Source of the DNA: Heliocybe sulcata
Lineage: Eukaryota; Basidiomycota; Agaricomycetes; Gloeophyllales; Gloeophyllaceae
DNA length: 64,000 nt
Reading direction: 5' to 3'
Assembly: GCA_004369045.1 (NCBI GenBank)
Contig: ML213519.1
Coordinates: 415,060-479,059, forward strand
The notes below the pieces were generated by a model. It ran no database searches. It was given only the letters and a program-made list of their open reading frames with translations, and was not told where the DNA came from. A program made the translations under genes and the position numbers. The stretch's first letter is position 1, and each line of letters begins with the position of its first letter. Below are positions 34,421 to 47,622 of the stretch, piece after piece.

Positions 34421-36286
34421 TAGCCAGGATTTTATATATGCTTTGATTTCACCAACCTGTCAACCGGGAGCTAATGGTCGGGCCCGTGTTTATGGATGTC
34501 CAAGGTATGCGAAATAGAAGCACAACTGAAGAATGCACGCTTCGTATAACCGAAGTCACCTGCTACAAGCTTCTGCAGGCGGTGGTGCATCTCCGAGATT
34601 CGATATGGGGCAATTGCCATTGCCAAGCCCAGAGGTAGAGACATGCAACAGGTGAACCGCATCTACGAGACTCATCAGTATAATATCAAGTGACGCGATA
34701 TTTGCCAACTCGCCTCAGGTCTGTTCCGAGAGGAAGCACGGCACGCTGGAAAAGTACAAACGCATGAAGAGAAAGAGCAAAGGGTTTATGAGCAAGGAGC
34801 GCCGATTCATCTCATGCTGCGCTATGACTGGCTGCGCTACCAGTCATAGAAGGGCCTTGAGGATAGCTATCGTCCTCTCGCATACAGTGGGGGCAGGAAC
34901 GCATCTTATCCAGGGATGAGTACTAGTCCACTATGAAGAGAGAGCGGAGGACAGAGGTACAACATGGTCATGATTCGATGTAACCTCCTGCGCTCATGCT
35001 GCCAGAAGTCCGTCGTTTTACCAGGAAATGTACCAGGAAATGCAATCAAACTCACAACTACGGAAGATGACCCCCGTAGCGCCGCACATGTGAGGCACCG
35101 CGAGCTGACTTCGAGTCACTCGAAGCACTCTTCTGCGATCTCCGGAGGCGGCCTGAGCAAGAATTCTGGTATGCTGCATTTCTTCATACGCCGGAACATA
35201 ATGTAAGAGTAATCTGAGACCAGAGCTGTGTTGTGCCTTCATTGCCTCTATGGCGGGCTGCCCACACGAGTATCGATGTACTTCCACGACTGCGCAGCCC
35301 GTAGCCGCTGAAACAAGCGGATGCAGCGGGGTTCTCCGAAATTTCATAAACTTCCTGCGCCCCAAGATGGTCAGTCTCAGTGCGAGTACGCTTCCCGACT
35401 TCCGCCCAAATCTGCGCAAAATTAACCAGACTTCTGGATCTCAAACCCGCCCGTTACCTAGAAAATCAGAGCAGTCATGACCTCGAAGAGGTGGCATCAG
35501 TAGTCTCTTGCCATACCACGCTGCCGTGCACCTTTCACCATACGGAGACTCGTGCTATGCTGGAGCAGTTTCCATGCCACAAGTAGTCTCCAAAAAGAAG
35601 CATATCGCCGTTGGGCTACCTATCAGCGCAGCACAGACCGCCGGGTGTCGACGGTTCGAATCCCATGCAAGATGATGCCGAGAGGACCCTTCCCTGCAGC
35701 GGTGTGGCTCTTACAGCAGCCATGGTATGCACACGCTGACCAGCTGGATGTCACAGAATGTATTATATCTCTTGCCATGTTTAATTTATAGGTGCTTCAG
35801 GTTTTTTTGACAGCTTTCACGTCCTGCAAGCTCGGTGCAAAATACTTTCCGCGTTCCCCACAGTGACATCCCGGCGCAGTAATATAAACAGTTTTCCCTA
35901 GCTGCTGCGCGCCAACGGCGAATATGCGTCGACCAAGCAAGCCGGAACCTTCTGTGGATAGGCGGGATAAGGTATTTATTTATGCATGCACTCGGCACAG
36001 ATAGATGTGAATGTGTATGTATTCTGCAGTCCGTATTCGGAAGTGAAGGCGTATTGATTTAACTCGTCAACATCGTTGTCCCATGGACCAGCATGCGCAA
36101 TGGGCCAATAATATTAATGGAGTACTATGCGCTGGTGAACGCACGCGAGCGAGGAGCCTGCACAGTTTACTATCTTGCATCCCGGCGGAATCATATATTC
36201 TCGCTGCTCACTCCGTCGGAATGGACTGGATGCATGGTATATAACGAAACAGAACCGCGCTCGACTCTCTTGCAGTTTCCCTCATC
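34421..36286. other. Intergenic, no gene recognised
   Basis: About 1.87 kb between MBL paralogue 1 and the RTA1-like gene. Overlapping open frames at 35018-35444 (-) match nothing known and lack partner exons. No terminal repeats or RNA gene seen. It must contain the promoters of both flanking genes. Confidence 0.4.
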
Positions 36287-37481
36287 ATGACGCTCCCCAC
36301 AAGAATTATCCTTCCCTTGCTTATGCTCGCTGGGCGTGCTCTGGCTGGTTAGCCACTTCACTTATTGCTTCGGTGGCGGTCTTGCTGACATACTTCGGTT
36401 CAGATGATACAGATTCTTCTGATGTTCCTATCGTGTACAGGATTCTTCGTATGTTCTTTACTGTCTATGCTCGACGACGGCGCTGAACGTGTCTATCGTC
36501 TCCAGATTACTGGCCCAATAAAGTGGCCGCTATAATATTCGCGGCTCTCTACTTGATCGTCGGCGTCGTCATATTCTGGCATGTGGGGAGGTACCGCGAC
36601 TGGTGGGGCCTGTGTCTCCTATCGGCATCATGTGTTCGTACCCGACCTGCCTCCGTTCGCAGCCAGTTACTCACCCTGTTACCATACAGGCATGGCCGCC
36701 GGCTACGCTGTCCGCTTCGTCGAAGTCGCCGTCCATGATAGCGTCGGCTTCTACATTTTCCAGACCTTCTTTATCCTATGTGCACCCGCTGCGTTTCTCG
36801 CATTCAACTACACACTCTACGGCCGAGTCGTCGTGCGCTGCCTTGGGCGGGAGTTCTCGATCATCCGCCCCGAGCGCGTTGCGAGGATATTCGTTATCAG
36901 CGATGTCACGACATTCTTAGCCCAGGTAAGCATTTGTGGAGTAAGTCACTGGTGTGCTTGCTGAAGGATGCACCCGTATTTTCAGTCTGCCGGTAATATT
37001 CTCTCGGCGTCAACGTCCGCAAGCACGAACAAGAGAGGGAATGACCTCGCACTCGCCGGTCTTATTGGACAGGGTGTCTCGTACGCCTTCTTCCTGTGCG
37101 TTGCCTTCACCGCGCACATCCGCTACATCCGTGCCAGCCCCGTCGGGACCCGGTACCAAGAGGAGTGGTGGAAGGTCATTTGGCTGCTGTACTTCTCCTC
37201 CGTCCCCATCATTGTAAGCTCCCTCCTCCTTCCGTACCTTGCACAACCCTCGAACTAAGCGCTCTCCTTCCTGCTATCAGATCCGTTCCGTCTACCGTAT
37301 TATCGAATTCACCCAGGGCAACCCCGGCTACCTCATCATGCACGAGGTGTACTTCTACTGCCTCGACGGCCTCCCGCTCTGGTTTGCCGTTACGTGCTAT
37401 GCCTACCGGTGGCCTAGTCGGTACATCACTGAGAGAAGTGAAGGCTTCAAAATGTCTCCGAGATCGAGCACTTCTGTCTGA
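36287..37481 (+). CDS. RTA1-like seven-helix membrane protein
   Basis: RTA1-domain proteins are fungal plasma-membrane proteins linked to lipid movement and resistance to toxic lipophiles (7-aminocholesterol for yeast RTA1). ATG 36287 opens MTLPTRIILPLLMLAGRALA, a signal peptide or first helix. Small exons splice in phase to DDTDSSDVPIVYRIL, then HYWPNKVAAIIFAALYL, VGRYRDWWGLCLLSAS and, after another intron, MAAGYAVRFVEVAV. Further helices are FYIFQTFFILCAPAAFLAFN and FVISDVTTFLAQ. After an intron comes SAGNILSASTSAS and LIGQGVSYAFFLCVAFTAH. The RTA1 signature follows: IRSVYRIIEFTQGN, HEVYFYCLDGLPLWFAV, with stop 37479-37481. Complete by these landmarks. It sits between two MBL-hydrolase paralogues. 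Confidence 0.85.
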
Positions 37482-37886
37482 CCAGCATACCAGGTTCCAC
37501 TTTTATACCATTATCAAAGCCGGCAGCGGAGACTTATCCTTTTTCGCCCTGAGGCATGGAGATGTATACCTTGGGTAAAGAGGAAACGGACTTGGTGGGG
37601 ATAATGTATACCACTATCGGACGTAGTTACTCGTATGCACCCTTAGTCTATCGTTTCGTAGAGAATTGATGCCGCATTATGTATTCGCTGGGAACACAGT
37701 GATATTCGGGAACCGTAGTACGATGGATCAAACCTGGAGGTTCGACACCAGGGCCTCTGCCGTACTTCTGAATTTGGGTCTTCTCCTGCTGTTCAGGGCA
37801 ACTCTTCGACACCACAGTCATATAAGGATTTCGCGCGAGATCGCACAGATTGAGAGCTAAACAATATCGTATCTACAAAGTAATAT

Positions 37887-39203
37887 CTAGGCAGGAGCGA
37901 GCCTCCAAGCCCTATTTCCCTTCTCCAAAAATCCCCACCTCTTCTCTTTCCACCCCTCCTGCTTCCAATTGTTCGCCTTTTCCGGCCAATAATTCACCAC
38001 ATCCTGCACGCTCGCGTCATGCGCAAGCAGCACCAGCACATCCGGATGAGCGTCGAACGCGCCCAATTTCCTTATAGACTCGGTCGCAATGGAGCTGTCA
38101 ACGTAGACGGAGGGCTGGGTTGGGGGTATAGTGAGTAGAGGCTGTGTGAGATCTGATGATGTGGCGGCTTGAGGGAAGCACTCGCGCGAGACGGAGGAGA
38201 GGAGAGAACAGGGGCATGGGAGGTAGGTGTTGGGTCGGAGTTGGCCTGGGTGGTGGCAGGTGTCACCACCCATAAGGATGAATGTGGTGGGTGTGACGCG
38301 GGCGAGACCTGTTATATGCCCTTGGCAGTGCTGCATGCTTCCGTTAGTCTATGACGGGCAAGGAATTGGGAAGGAAGCAGGGTACGTACGCCGGGCGTAT
38401 CGAGCAGGTACAGGCTGCCATCGCCGAAGTAGTCGAGCGCTTGGAAGTCGCCGATGTTTAACGTGAATTGGTCTGGAGTGAGCTCAGTGACCTTGCGGCC
38501 TCTACATAGAATAGAACCTGTGAGCTGATCAGTTCGACTGGAGATTGAGTTACACTTGCTCGAAGTCGCTGGCGAGAAGTGAGGATTCTGGGTTCGCTGG
38601 ATATGGAGGGAAGAACGCCGCCTTTGTTCCTGGGCCAAGGACGAGCTCCGTTGTGGGCGGGAAAGTAGACGGGTCACCTAGCAAACGGTGAATAAGGTCA
38701 AGACGCAGAAGACAGATGCCCCGTGTGTTTATCTTACCTGTATGATCGAAATGCGTATGGCTGTACCCGGATGGGGCCCGTGTTCATCTATACCCGCAAG
38801 TGTGAGTGGCTTACATTGTAGCTCACCTCCATATAATCGCATTCACACTCTCCAAGTCTACCGCGCCCTCTTTCAAGCGAGTGGCTACGTCCTTCTCTAC
38901 AACCGCCTTCGGCCCACCAGGTTGTTCCATTCGCTTCCGCAAGACCGGTGCGCTTTCCTCCGGCCACGCCCTCACCCCGAGATCAAACATGATTCTGATG
39001 TTCTTCGTAGGATGTTCGATGAAGAAGGTAAAGGCGGGTACGACGAAGCGTTCATGACCCGGCAGGACGGGATGGAGGAACATCGAGGCGGGAACGTCGA
39101 CGGTCGCGACATTGAGTACGGAGACGGAGACTGTGGCATCAGAGGCAGGAATGGAGATAGGACTCGACATGGCATCCAAGCTAAATGCAAGTGAAGATGA
39201 CAT
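37887..39203 (-). CDS. Metallo-beta-lactamase-fold hydrolase, paralogue 2
   Basis: Close paralogue of the gene at 33098, on the same strand. ATG 39203 gives MSSSLAFSLDAMSSPISIPA, then SDATVSVSVLNVATVDVPAS, HERFVVPAFTFFIEHPTKN and IMFDLGVRAWPEESAP. The metal site is SHTHFDH (near 38750), followed by TGDPSTFPPTTELVLGPGTK, FGDGSLYLLDTPG, HCQGHITGLARVTP and LMGGDTCHHPGQLRP, with LVLLAHD and a C-terminus RAWRLAPA. The stop is 37887-37889. Introns lie at the same places as in paralogue 1 (after AIIWR, in the GRKVTEL region, and after LLDTPG). No signal peptide, so probably cytosolic. Substrate unknown; lactone or ester hydrolysis is an inference from the fold. Confidence 0.87.
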
Positions 39204-40444
39204 ATGTTCGAGACCTTTATAGCGCCGCTGGAGAATAGTTTTGCGGCGGCGTCAGAATCCTGCCTCATGATCATTCGTGGCGTCAGTGGCTTGCTTAGCC
39301 ACGCGCTATGGGAGGTAGGACCGGTTCCGCGGCCTGTTATGCATGTGAGGTCGCGTGCTTTTATAACGATACGCAGCTGGCCGAGCAGGTCTCCAATAAA
39401 TTCGGCAACCCTACAAAAGTCGAAATCTCACCTAAGGAACATTTGGGCCCCTGCTGCTAACAGTTTGGTCCGTAGTCTGACGTTATACGTTATCGATCGA
39501 ATCAATGCGGCTTGTCGAATTTTCTACGTAGCTCGAGCCGACGGTCCAAGGGTTGACGCTGATAAATAAAAGGGAAGAATGCGCAATCTGAAATTTGACG
39601 TAGATTCTGCCCAAGTGACCAAGCAGTACTTAGTTTCGTCAACGGATCAGTTAGCCCTCCAAGATGAGACTGCCGCGTCGCCCACAGGATATGCCTGCCC
39701 AGCCTAATATCAAGCATTCTCAGGCAAATCATTCAGTTCCTCGTCCATTTCATGGGCCATATTGCGATGTCCCTGCCTCTATGACCAGTAGTCAAAAGTC
39801 TGCTCACACTTATCACAGCGGGCCGGATGCTGATATCTCAATAAGGTCAGTAAGCAGGAACAACCATGGGTAGAACCAGATATACTCATGTACATACGTG
39901 ATAACGCTCCTTTAGCACCACCGGCAGCGAGCTAGTCCTTTTCTCATGGGAAACGATATATAGCCCTATTAGGCCTTCAAGCTTCATCCTTACAGTCCGG
40001 GCTCGAGCTATATCCTAGGATCTCCGCCTTAGCTCCTCGAACCCAAGGTCTTCGGGAGTAATACGCCGCTGAGCGTATACATGGAAGTAACTGTAGGTTA
40101 TCTAAGCCCACGCCGAGCGTTCGTGGCCTTCTACAGACGGGACGATCCCGGTGGCGCCGACAGCTTGAACTCTTGAGCAGAGCACTTTATAGAGGTGTCG
40201 GTCTGTAACCCATGAGGCTTGTCGTTTGCAACGAGGAGCTTATCGAGTGTGTGTGTTAGACGACCCAGGATGTCTTTAGCAGTGATGCGTATTCTGGGGT
40301 GGGCAGAGGGAAATTCGCTTGTGCTGAAGTCCTAGTTTCGGTGGTGTAAGCTTTCAAGTAAGACTCGGGCCTATGTCGGGTTTAGCCGAACGAGGCCTGC
40401 TCAGTGGCCACAAGTCCAACCAGCCTTGGTGCAGTCCTGAACAA
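39204..40444. other. Intergenic, no gene recognised
   Basis: About 1.24 kb between MBL paralogue 2 and RPB7, which are divergently transcribed and should both have promoters here. Short open frames only. No repeats or RNA gene recognised. Confidence 0.4.
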
Positions 40445-41251
40445 TGTTTTTCATAGTATGTGTATTCAGTCTGCGCATATGCTGTGACTACGAAACCAAT
40501 ACCACCTAGAAAGAGTTAACCCACACAATTCTCCTGCACCCCTCCTATTTCGGCCCGCGGATGCTGCAGTTCCTCGAGTCGAAGCTCTACTCCGATGTCG
40601 AAGGGACGTGCTCAGGACAGTTCGGCTACATTATTGCCGTAGTGTCCATTCTCGACATTGGGAAGGGCGTCGTGCTCAGCGGAAGCGGGCAGGCCGAGTT
40701 CGTGACGCGCTACCGGGCGATAGTGTTCAAGCCGTTCAAGGGAGAGGTCGTGGACGGTGTGGTAGGGAATGTGAACAAGGTATACACCACCTGTGGTCGC
40801 AGAAAGAGATGGTACCTGACGAGTGAGCGGTAGATGGGTTTCTTTGCGGATGTTGGCCCTTTGACATGCTTTGTCTCGCATCAGGTGAGCCGCGAGAGCT
40901 GGCTTTCCGTAAAGACTTGTGCTGGAGAACATCTTGTAGCTCATTGGTCCCGACTTCCGATACGACGCGAACTCGAATCCACCGTCATTTGCCTCGCAAG
41001 ATCAGGTACGTAACAAAGAGGGGTACTGCTGGCTACCCTTGAACGCGTGTGGCCCGTATGCAGATAATCGAGAAAAACACGAGAGTTCGCTTAAAAATTG
41101 TCGGCACTCGTGTCGATGCAACAGAAATAGTATGTTCTAATGTCCCTCTACTATGCCCACTTATGCGGTTATCCTGATAATTTGCTTGCGCCGTCCCTCC
41201 CAGTTTGCCATCGGAACGATCAAAGAGGACCACTTAGGCGTCATCGACTAG
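40445..41251 (+). CDS. RPB7: RNA polymerase II subunit RPB7
   Basis: RPB7 forms the stalk of RNA polymerase II together with RPB4. The tiny first exon codes MFFI and splices to KELTHTILLHPSYFGPRM, then VEGTCSGQFGYIIAVVSI, FVTRYRAIVFKPFKGEVVDG, VVGNVNK, MGFFADVGPLTCFVSHQ, LIGPDFRYDANSNPPSF, IIEKNTRVRLKIVGTRVDAT and EIFAIGTIKEDHLGVID. The stop is 41249-41251. Each block is nearly invariant in eukaryotic RPB7, including the OB-fold RVRLKIVGTRVDATEI. The length of about 170 residues is normal. Five introns split the gene. It is convergent with VPS10, with only 361 bases between the stops. Confidence 0.97.
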
Positions 41252-41612
41252 GCCTGTATTTTGACCGTTCTCTTCATCCTCATCCCGGCATCCCCTGTCA
41301 AGAGTCCCATGCTTCGGTTCCACTGGCTAGTCTCATCTTCTGCTGTCTTGCACTATCATCGCCCGGTCGGTGCGTCCAACTCTTGTATGTCATATTTCAA
41401 AACTCCGGGATCTGCCCATAGCGCACTTACACGCACTAAAGTGTATACCTTCAGGAGAGCTAATATATATAGAGATGCTGCGAGTAATCTATACAAGACC
41501 AGAGCCGAGACATTACACACTGACGATAGAGACAACATAATTTTTGAAGCGAATGATACATAGACCTCACTAGGACTTGAGAGCAACTACTCAGCCTACC
41601 AAACACTCTACT

Positions 41613-44600
41613 CTACTCCTCATCCTCAAAGTGCAAAATTTGTGCATCCTCATCGACCGGCACGTTCCTATACCCTGTTCTCGAGCGGAACCTGCTGGTC
41701 GCAGAGTCGATAGCCTCAGACACGTATTCCCACGCAATACCCGCAATCCCCAAGAGGTACCACGGCACGGACGCGAGCGTAGCCCCCACGCCAGACTGGC
41801 TGCGCCGGTAGGCCATGCCAGGATCGCCACCAGGGAGACGAATCGCACTGCACGAAGATGATCATCAGCATCCAATCATGCGGTACGTAGAAACAGGCTA
41901 CCCACCCCCTGCTCATTCCACTCCTGCGGTACCACCAGTACGCCACCAATGCCGTGAAGGCAAACGGAAGCATAATCACTGTCCACCAGAACAGAGCCCC
42001 ATGTGCCTTGAATCCCGGGCAGACATGCTCCGCGCCACGGTCAAGCGTCAGGCCACCCTCGCATGTAGAATACGGGATCTTTCTGTACGCCGTGCGCGAG
42101 TACCAGTAGTCTGCGTCCTGGCGGCATGGCGTCTCCGGATCGTCTGCGAGGGGCTGCGTGCCCTCGACGAGCACACACTCGCCGTTCGCGTTACGGACAT
42201 GGTTGAATTCGCTGATAGACGGGAAGATTCGCATAAATATCATACTTATACAGGTTGAACCGGGCTGATGCGGACGTACCACTCGAAGTCTTGCTCCGTG
42301 CACGCGCAGTTTCTTACAACCTTCTCTTCAGCCTTGGGCTGAGTGCCGACAACGCAGTTCGTTTCTCGCTTCCGCCTGTGGTACAGAGTCTAGAATGGAC
42401 GTGTGAGGATGCCGGGACGCATCTGTCACCAGCACACTTACCTGACGGCCGAACAGACAGCGCTCTGCTCTTTCCTCGCTGGGGCTCCATAACTCGAAGT
42501 CATCGTGACCAGGGTCTTGCACATCGAGGACGCCTGTTGCAAGAAAGAGTCAGCACGTTCTTAGTACATGAGTCAGAAAGCCTTACATTTCTTCGTGGTC
42601 AAGGTGGTAAAGTCGATATGGACGGCGACGGCGGTCGATGGAGCCCGCGGATAGTTTCCGAACAGGATGAAACGGCGACTGGTATCTGACGGCACAGTGA
42701 CGATGGAACTGACCCTCATCTTCTCGTTCGAGAACTGGTACTCTCTCCATGTCTTGCCCTCATCTGTGCTGAACAACACATGATCCGTGGCTTCCTCGTC
42801 GTTGGCCATGATAAGGATAGATCCTGAATCGCCAAACTCCCAGAGATGAGCATCTTTGTGAACTTCTTCCCAAGTAAATCCGCCGTCTCGACTCAGGAAG
42901 GTATCGCTCTCCGCGTATGGCGCGAGGGTTTCACCCACGTTGCCGACAGCCATGAGGAGACCCGGCACAGATGGAGTGCTGTAAGTGGCCCTCGGATCGC
43001 GGCGCTCGGTGTATCCATGTACGTGCAATGCACAATTCTATGTATCAGAGTTACATTCATCAGATGCTGAGGGATATGAGAAAATATAGGACGTACAGTG
43101 CTAGTGCAATCGTAACGTAAACCATTGGAATCGATCGAAGGAGGCGCCAGCGTTTTCCAAGAACCACCTGCCAGAACACATGAGCGAAGTCACGGGAAAG
43201 GCTTCAGCGATAACTACCGTCGTTGTGTGTGATACGACTTTGCAGCTTTTTTGACCCCGTCAAAGGAGCCTCTGCCGGGTTGGATACGACGTTAACGAGG
43301 GCAATACCATCTAGTCCAATCATCTTCTCGAAATCGACATAACCGCGTTCGTCACGATTAACGTCATGCAACGATATGCCAAAGTAAGTCCCGTTCGAGT
43401 TCGACTTGAGGATGCTTCCCCAGTATGGATTCGGTGCCTCTGAGGTAGTGACGTGCAGGAACACCGACATCGTAGTGGACTCTAACATTGTGTAGGCCTA
43501 CAATTCCAGGGTCAGCACAATCACAATGTTGAAGAGATAAAGACGAGGGACGCACATGCTGGGTAGGACGCATATCAGGCGGGAACAAGCCGGTAGCGAA
43601 ATTCTTTCCATCAAGAGATACCTGCACTTCAAGAGATTGTCTCTCTTGGACGTACTGCACGAGGTAAGTCACTACAATCCACAGCAATTACGTTGAGGCT
43701 TACCTCAGCTACAATAAGATACTCGGAGAACTTGGTGAATCCAACGACATGATCGAACAGTTTCGTCTTCTTTGCGAAGTAATCAGTCCCTGATACGAGC
43801 TGCAAGGCATTCTGGCCGCTCTGCATGAAGAACCGCTGGTTGCCACTCTTATCACGCCATGATTCACAGAGGATCAGTGTCCTGTCGGCCGCAATCTCTG
43901 CATCCCTAGCCCATTGGCAGTTGCGGACGTAACGCTCGATCACATGCCAGTGGCGGCCGTTGTCCCGAGTATAATGCGCGACAGCATTGCAATTAGCTCC
44001 AAAGCCTTCGCATTGGTCGTTCCCCGTCCAGATCAGATAGTCAGAACTCTGTGGATGGAAGTGCAAGACCTGTGCGCCGAAGGTGTTTGGAACAGTCGGC
44101 GTCTCCATAGGGTTCCAAGTCTTTCCAGTGTCAGTGGTGTAAAAGTAACGTTTGCCGGCAGTAACAAGATACCCTCTGTCGTTGGAGTAGGTGTGCAGAT
44201 AGAAAACAACGAATTTTTGATCGGGCACTGGTTGCGACCAGGTATAACCCTCGTTACTTGACTGCCATATCGAACCGTCGGCCAGTCGCACAAGGATAGT
44301 CTGGGACGTCGCGAATTAGAGGAGCCATGATAAAAGTGATATAGCATCATACCTGTGACTCTTGGAAATACGAATGTTGTACAATGGGCGCCGGGAAATC
44401 GGACTTCGAGGGGCAGGTTAGAACAGTCGCACTACAGATCAGAGCTCCGGATCATGGACTCACCGTTTGGTGCCTGATCTGTCCCTCTTCCGGTTGGGCT
44501 AGTCGCAGCATGAGCAACAGGTCTCCGTCACAATGGAATGCATAGTCACCTTCCGAGCACTTCTTCTCCACCTTATCGTCCTTACTGATGCCTCCCTGTC

Positions 44601-47021
44601 TGCTGCAAGTGTTACCAGGTATCAAGCGATACCCCGATGAGCCCATGTATGTCTGGTCCGGATCCCCAGCCGAGCAAACTCCGGCTGGGATCGGCTCAGG
44701 ACCGACAGGAACACATTCCTTTCCGTTGCGAACGAAGTTGTAATCACTGTCATATTGCATGAGCAGAGACGAGCACCGAGGAAAATATGTACAAACCATT
44801 CAAAATCCTCATCACTGCACGGGCAGCTTTCCTCATGCTCGACTGGGTCCTCAAACTTATGGCCAACGTAACAATCCGCATCTGGCTTGCGCCGATTGTA
44901 CCATTGCTGGAAATTCGTCGAAGTTAATACGGACCAGTAGTCATGGACGGCCAGACCCTGACCTTGTGTCCCATCAAGCACTCCTTATCAGCCGCGCTCC
45001 TTGCGTACCACCGCTCGAAGTCGCTGTCCGTGCATTGCCGTCTGCCAAGGCCAGCGAAGTCGAGGTACACGACAGCGTAGCGTCCCTGACCAGCTGTCTG
45101 ATCCCGTCTCGCGATCTGGCCCAGCAGTACAAACTTCTGAGAAGTGGCATCCGACACGGACGTCAGCGCTCTAGCACGCATCTGAACGCCATAGTTGTAG
45201 GAATTCCTGAACCATAGCCTGTTCAACGGGTACTACAAGGCCCGTCGAGATATCCACTTACCATGTCCTTCCCTCGTCTGTAGAGTATCTGACAGTGTCG
45301 ACGCCTTCCTCGTCATTGACAGCAATCAGTATACTCCCCTGATCACCGAACTCGTACTTGTGAGCGTCTCTGCGGACCATCCTCCACGTCAGACCTGCGT
45401 CTGTACTGAGGAAGGTATCACAGTCCTCATAAGGCTTGAGGTATTCCCCGATAGAACCCACACCCATGACAAACCCGGGCGCAGGAGAGGAGAAAATCCG
45501 ACCAAAGTTGTGTGGGGTCGTTACTGAGTGCAAGTGAAGAGCACATTCATTCTTGTCGGCAGGATCACATGAGATGCGCCGTCCTTCACTGTCAGTCGAA
45601 GGAGGTCGTAGGTACGACCATGAGCTACCTGCCCACAGACAATATAAGTCCCCGAAGACAGTGGGCAAGGGAACCAGAAATACCGTCGTCGAAGGTGATC
45701 ATTGTTTTCAACTGCTTCGACGCAGCGCCACGCTCAACTTCCGCAGCATTGGAGACGACATTCGCCAGCCCAACACCCTCGACACCATATATGGTCTCGT
45801 AATCGACGTAACCCATTTCGTTCCGGTTCGTATCCTTCAGAGCCTCGACGAAATACGTCCCATTAGAGTTGCTGACGAATAGGGTGCCGAGGCTCGCCTC
45901 AGTCTGCAGTACAACATCGACAGCCAAGGAGTGGATCGTAGACTCCACGATGGTATAGCCGTTCTCTCGCAGGCGCGCCGACGTGGCATGAGGGAACTGA
46001 GCTTTGGCCCAAGTCTTTGTGTCCACTGACACATATAGCAGCATGTCACCTTCGCTTCCCGGGGTAAGGTCCTTCAGAGCGATGACAGCGAACTTAGAGA
46101 CGATAGCGAAGGCAATCACGCCACGAGCGTTCTTGCCTATCCCAAGGTATTCTGCCTTGTTCTCCGTCTGGAAGAAGTCGGTACTGGAGAACAGTCGACT
46201 AGAGGAGAGAGAGTGGGTCCCCGTCAAGGAGGTGGTGTCAAAGCCGACACAGTAGATCAGATCCGAGTGCGCGTCGTGCTTGAAATCCTTGCTGCTGTGC
46301 GCAAATTGGCAGCGAGCTGTCTCAGTCAGAAGAAGCTGTGGCTGGTCACCGAAGGCTGTTTTCGTGTAGTACGTCTAAGAAGGCATGGGTGGACGGTTCC
46401 GCGCGTAACTGTCATTCACTCACCTCATCATGGCAGACGGAACCCCATCCTGAACGGTCACATACCGTACCCTGGTACAGTATATACCCGTACTTGGCGG
46501 GGTCTGAGTGGAAAGACAGAGGTTTAGACATGTAGGCGGGTACTATGGGGATGTCGAAGCTGCGCCACGTCCGGCCACGGTCCTCGGTGCGGTAATGTCT
46601 CTTGCCACGGGTGAGAACGAAGGCCTGCATGCAGCACATTCAGGGGATCGTATAGCAATAATAACATCTGGACGCACATAGCGGTTATTGAAAGGGTGCT
46701 CTATGACCATACTGGCATCCCCCGCAGGAATGTCTTGTGCACGCGCCCATGACTTCCCCTCGTCCTGCGACACATATACATTCCCTTCCACTACATCATG
46801 ATAGATCACAGTCTGCCCAGTCACAGTCAGTATGCTTACAATTACCCTTCCGCAGTATATTACACACATACCTGAGTATCGTCGAAGAAGAACAACCTCG
46901 CGGGCAGATTGTTGAAGTAGGAGATGCTCTTCTCGATATCCTGTGCACCAGCCAGTACGAAACATAACAGGAGCGTGATAGAAAGCGTTAGAAAAGAGGC
47001 TGTTCTGTGTAACGGCGCCAT
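41613..47021 (-). CDS. VPS10: Vacuolar sorting receptor VPS10 (two VPS10 domains)
   Basis: VPS10 is the sortilin-family receptor that carries carboxypeptidase Y and other hydrolases from the Golgi to the endosome. ATG 47021 starts [20 protein letters not shown], a signal peptide. The first propeller runs to about 45250 with Asp-box texts such as [34 protein letters not shown] and [17 protein letters not shown] Cys-rich 10CC module follows ([31 protein letters not shown]). The second propeller (44400-42600) has [38 protein letters not shown] and [13 protein letters not shown], and again a 10CC module ([17 protein letters not shown]). The membrane helix is [20 protein letters not shown] near 41990. 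The cytosolic tail ends [19 protein letters not shown], stop 41613-41615. Two tandem propellers are the normal fungal arrangement. Confidence 0.95.
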
Positions 47022-47622
47022 GGCGTCGTGGAGGATGGGAGCAAGCCACGACTGTGGTGAGCGCTCTCAGCCTCAGCCGGGACTGCGCTTCGGAGTCGCG
47101 GAGGCAATATAGTGATTTATAGAGCCGAGCTGGTTGCTGTGCCTGGTTCTATCAACAAGCGTCTTCTCCAGGTCAAATCGTTCGGAGGAGTCGCTCGAGT
47201 AAATTCTTCTATCATGGCTTTACAGCAGCTGCAGGCCAACGGAAACCAGGATATCCGCTACCCTTCACGATGATCCCAACTCAAGCAGATGCATACCCAA
47301 ACGTGCTAGGAGGATTACAAAGACGAATAGCCAGTATGTACCCTATACTCAACGCATAGGAACCTCATAAATTGCTCGCTAGTGCTTGGCAGAGCCGCGT
47401 GAAATCGGCGCACGGCGTCGGTATCATAATGAACATGGTCGTGAAGTCGTAACTAAACGTGAAGAGTCTGACGAACTACTCGATACAAGAGATGCAAATA
47501 ATGATAAATGATGGTGGCACAGTAGAATGTTCTACCGAGGGTGGTGAGTCCAGGAGCCTCTTATACTGGAAAGTCACCGCTCACATATGTTATTATAATA
47601 GAAAGACAGCTGTCTAGCTTGG
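47022..47622. other. Intergenic, VPS10 promoter region
   Basis: About 600 bases between the VPS10 start and the end of the coiled-coil gene, both on the minus strand. It should hold the VPS10 promoter and a 3' UTR. No gene or repeat seen. Confidence 0.4.

Noticed and set aside
41613-47021. Two separate sortilin genes
   Set aside because: The first half has a signal peptide but no membrane helix or stop before the second propeller, and exons continue in phase; one two-propeller VPS10 fits the fungal family.
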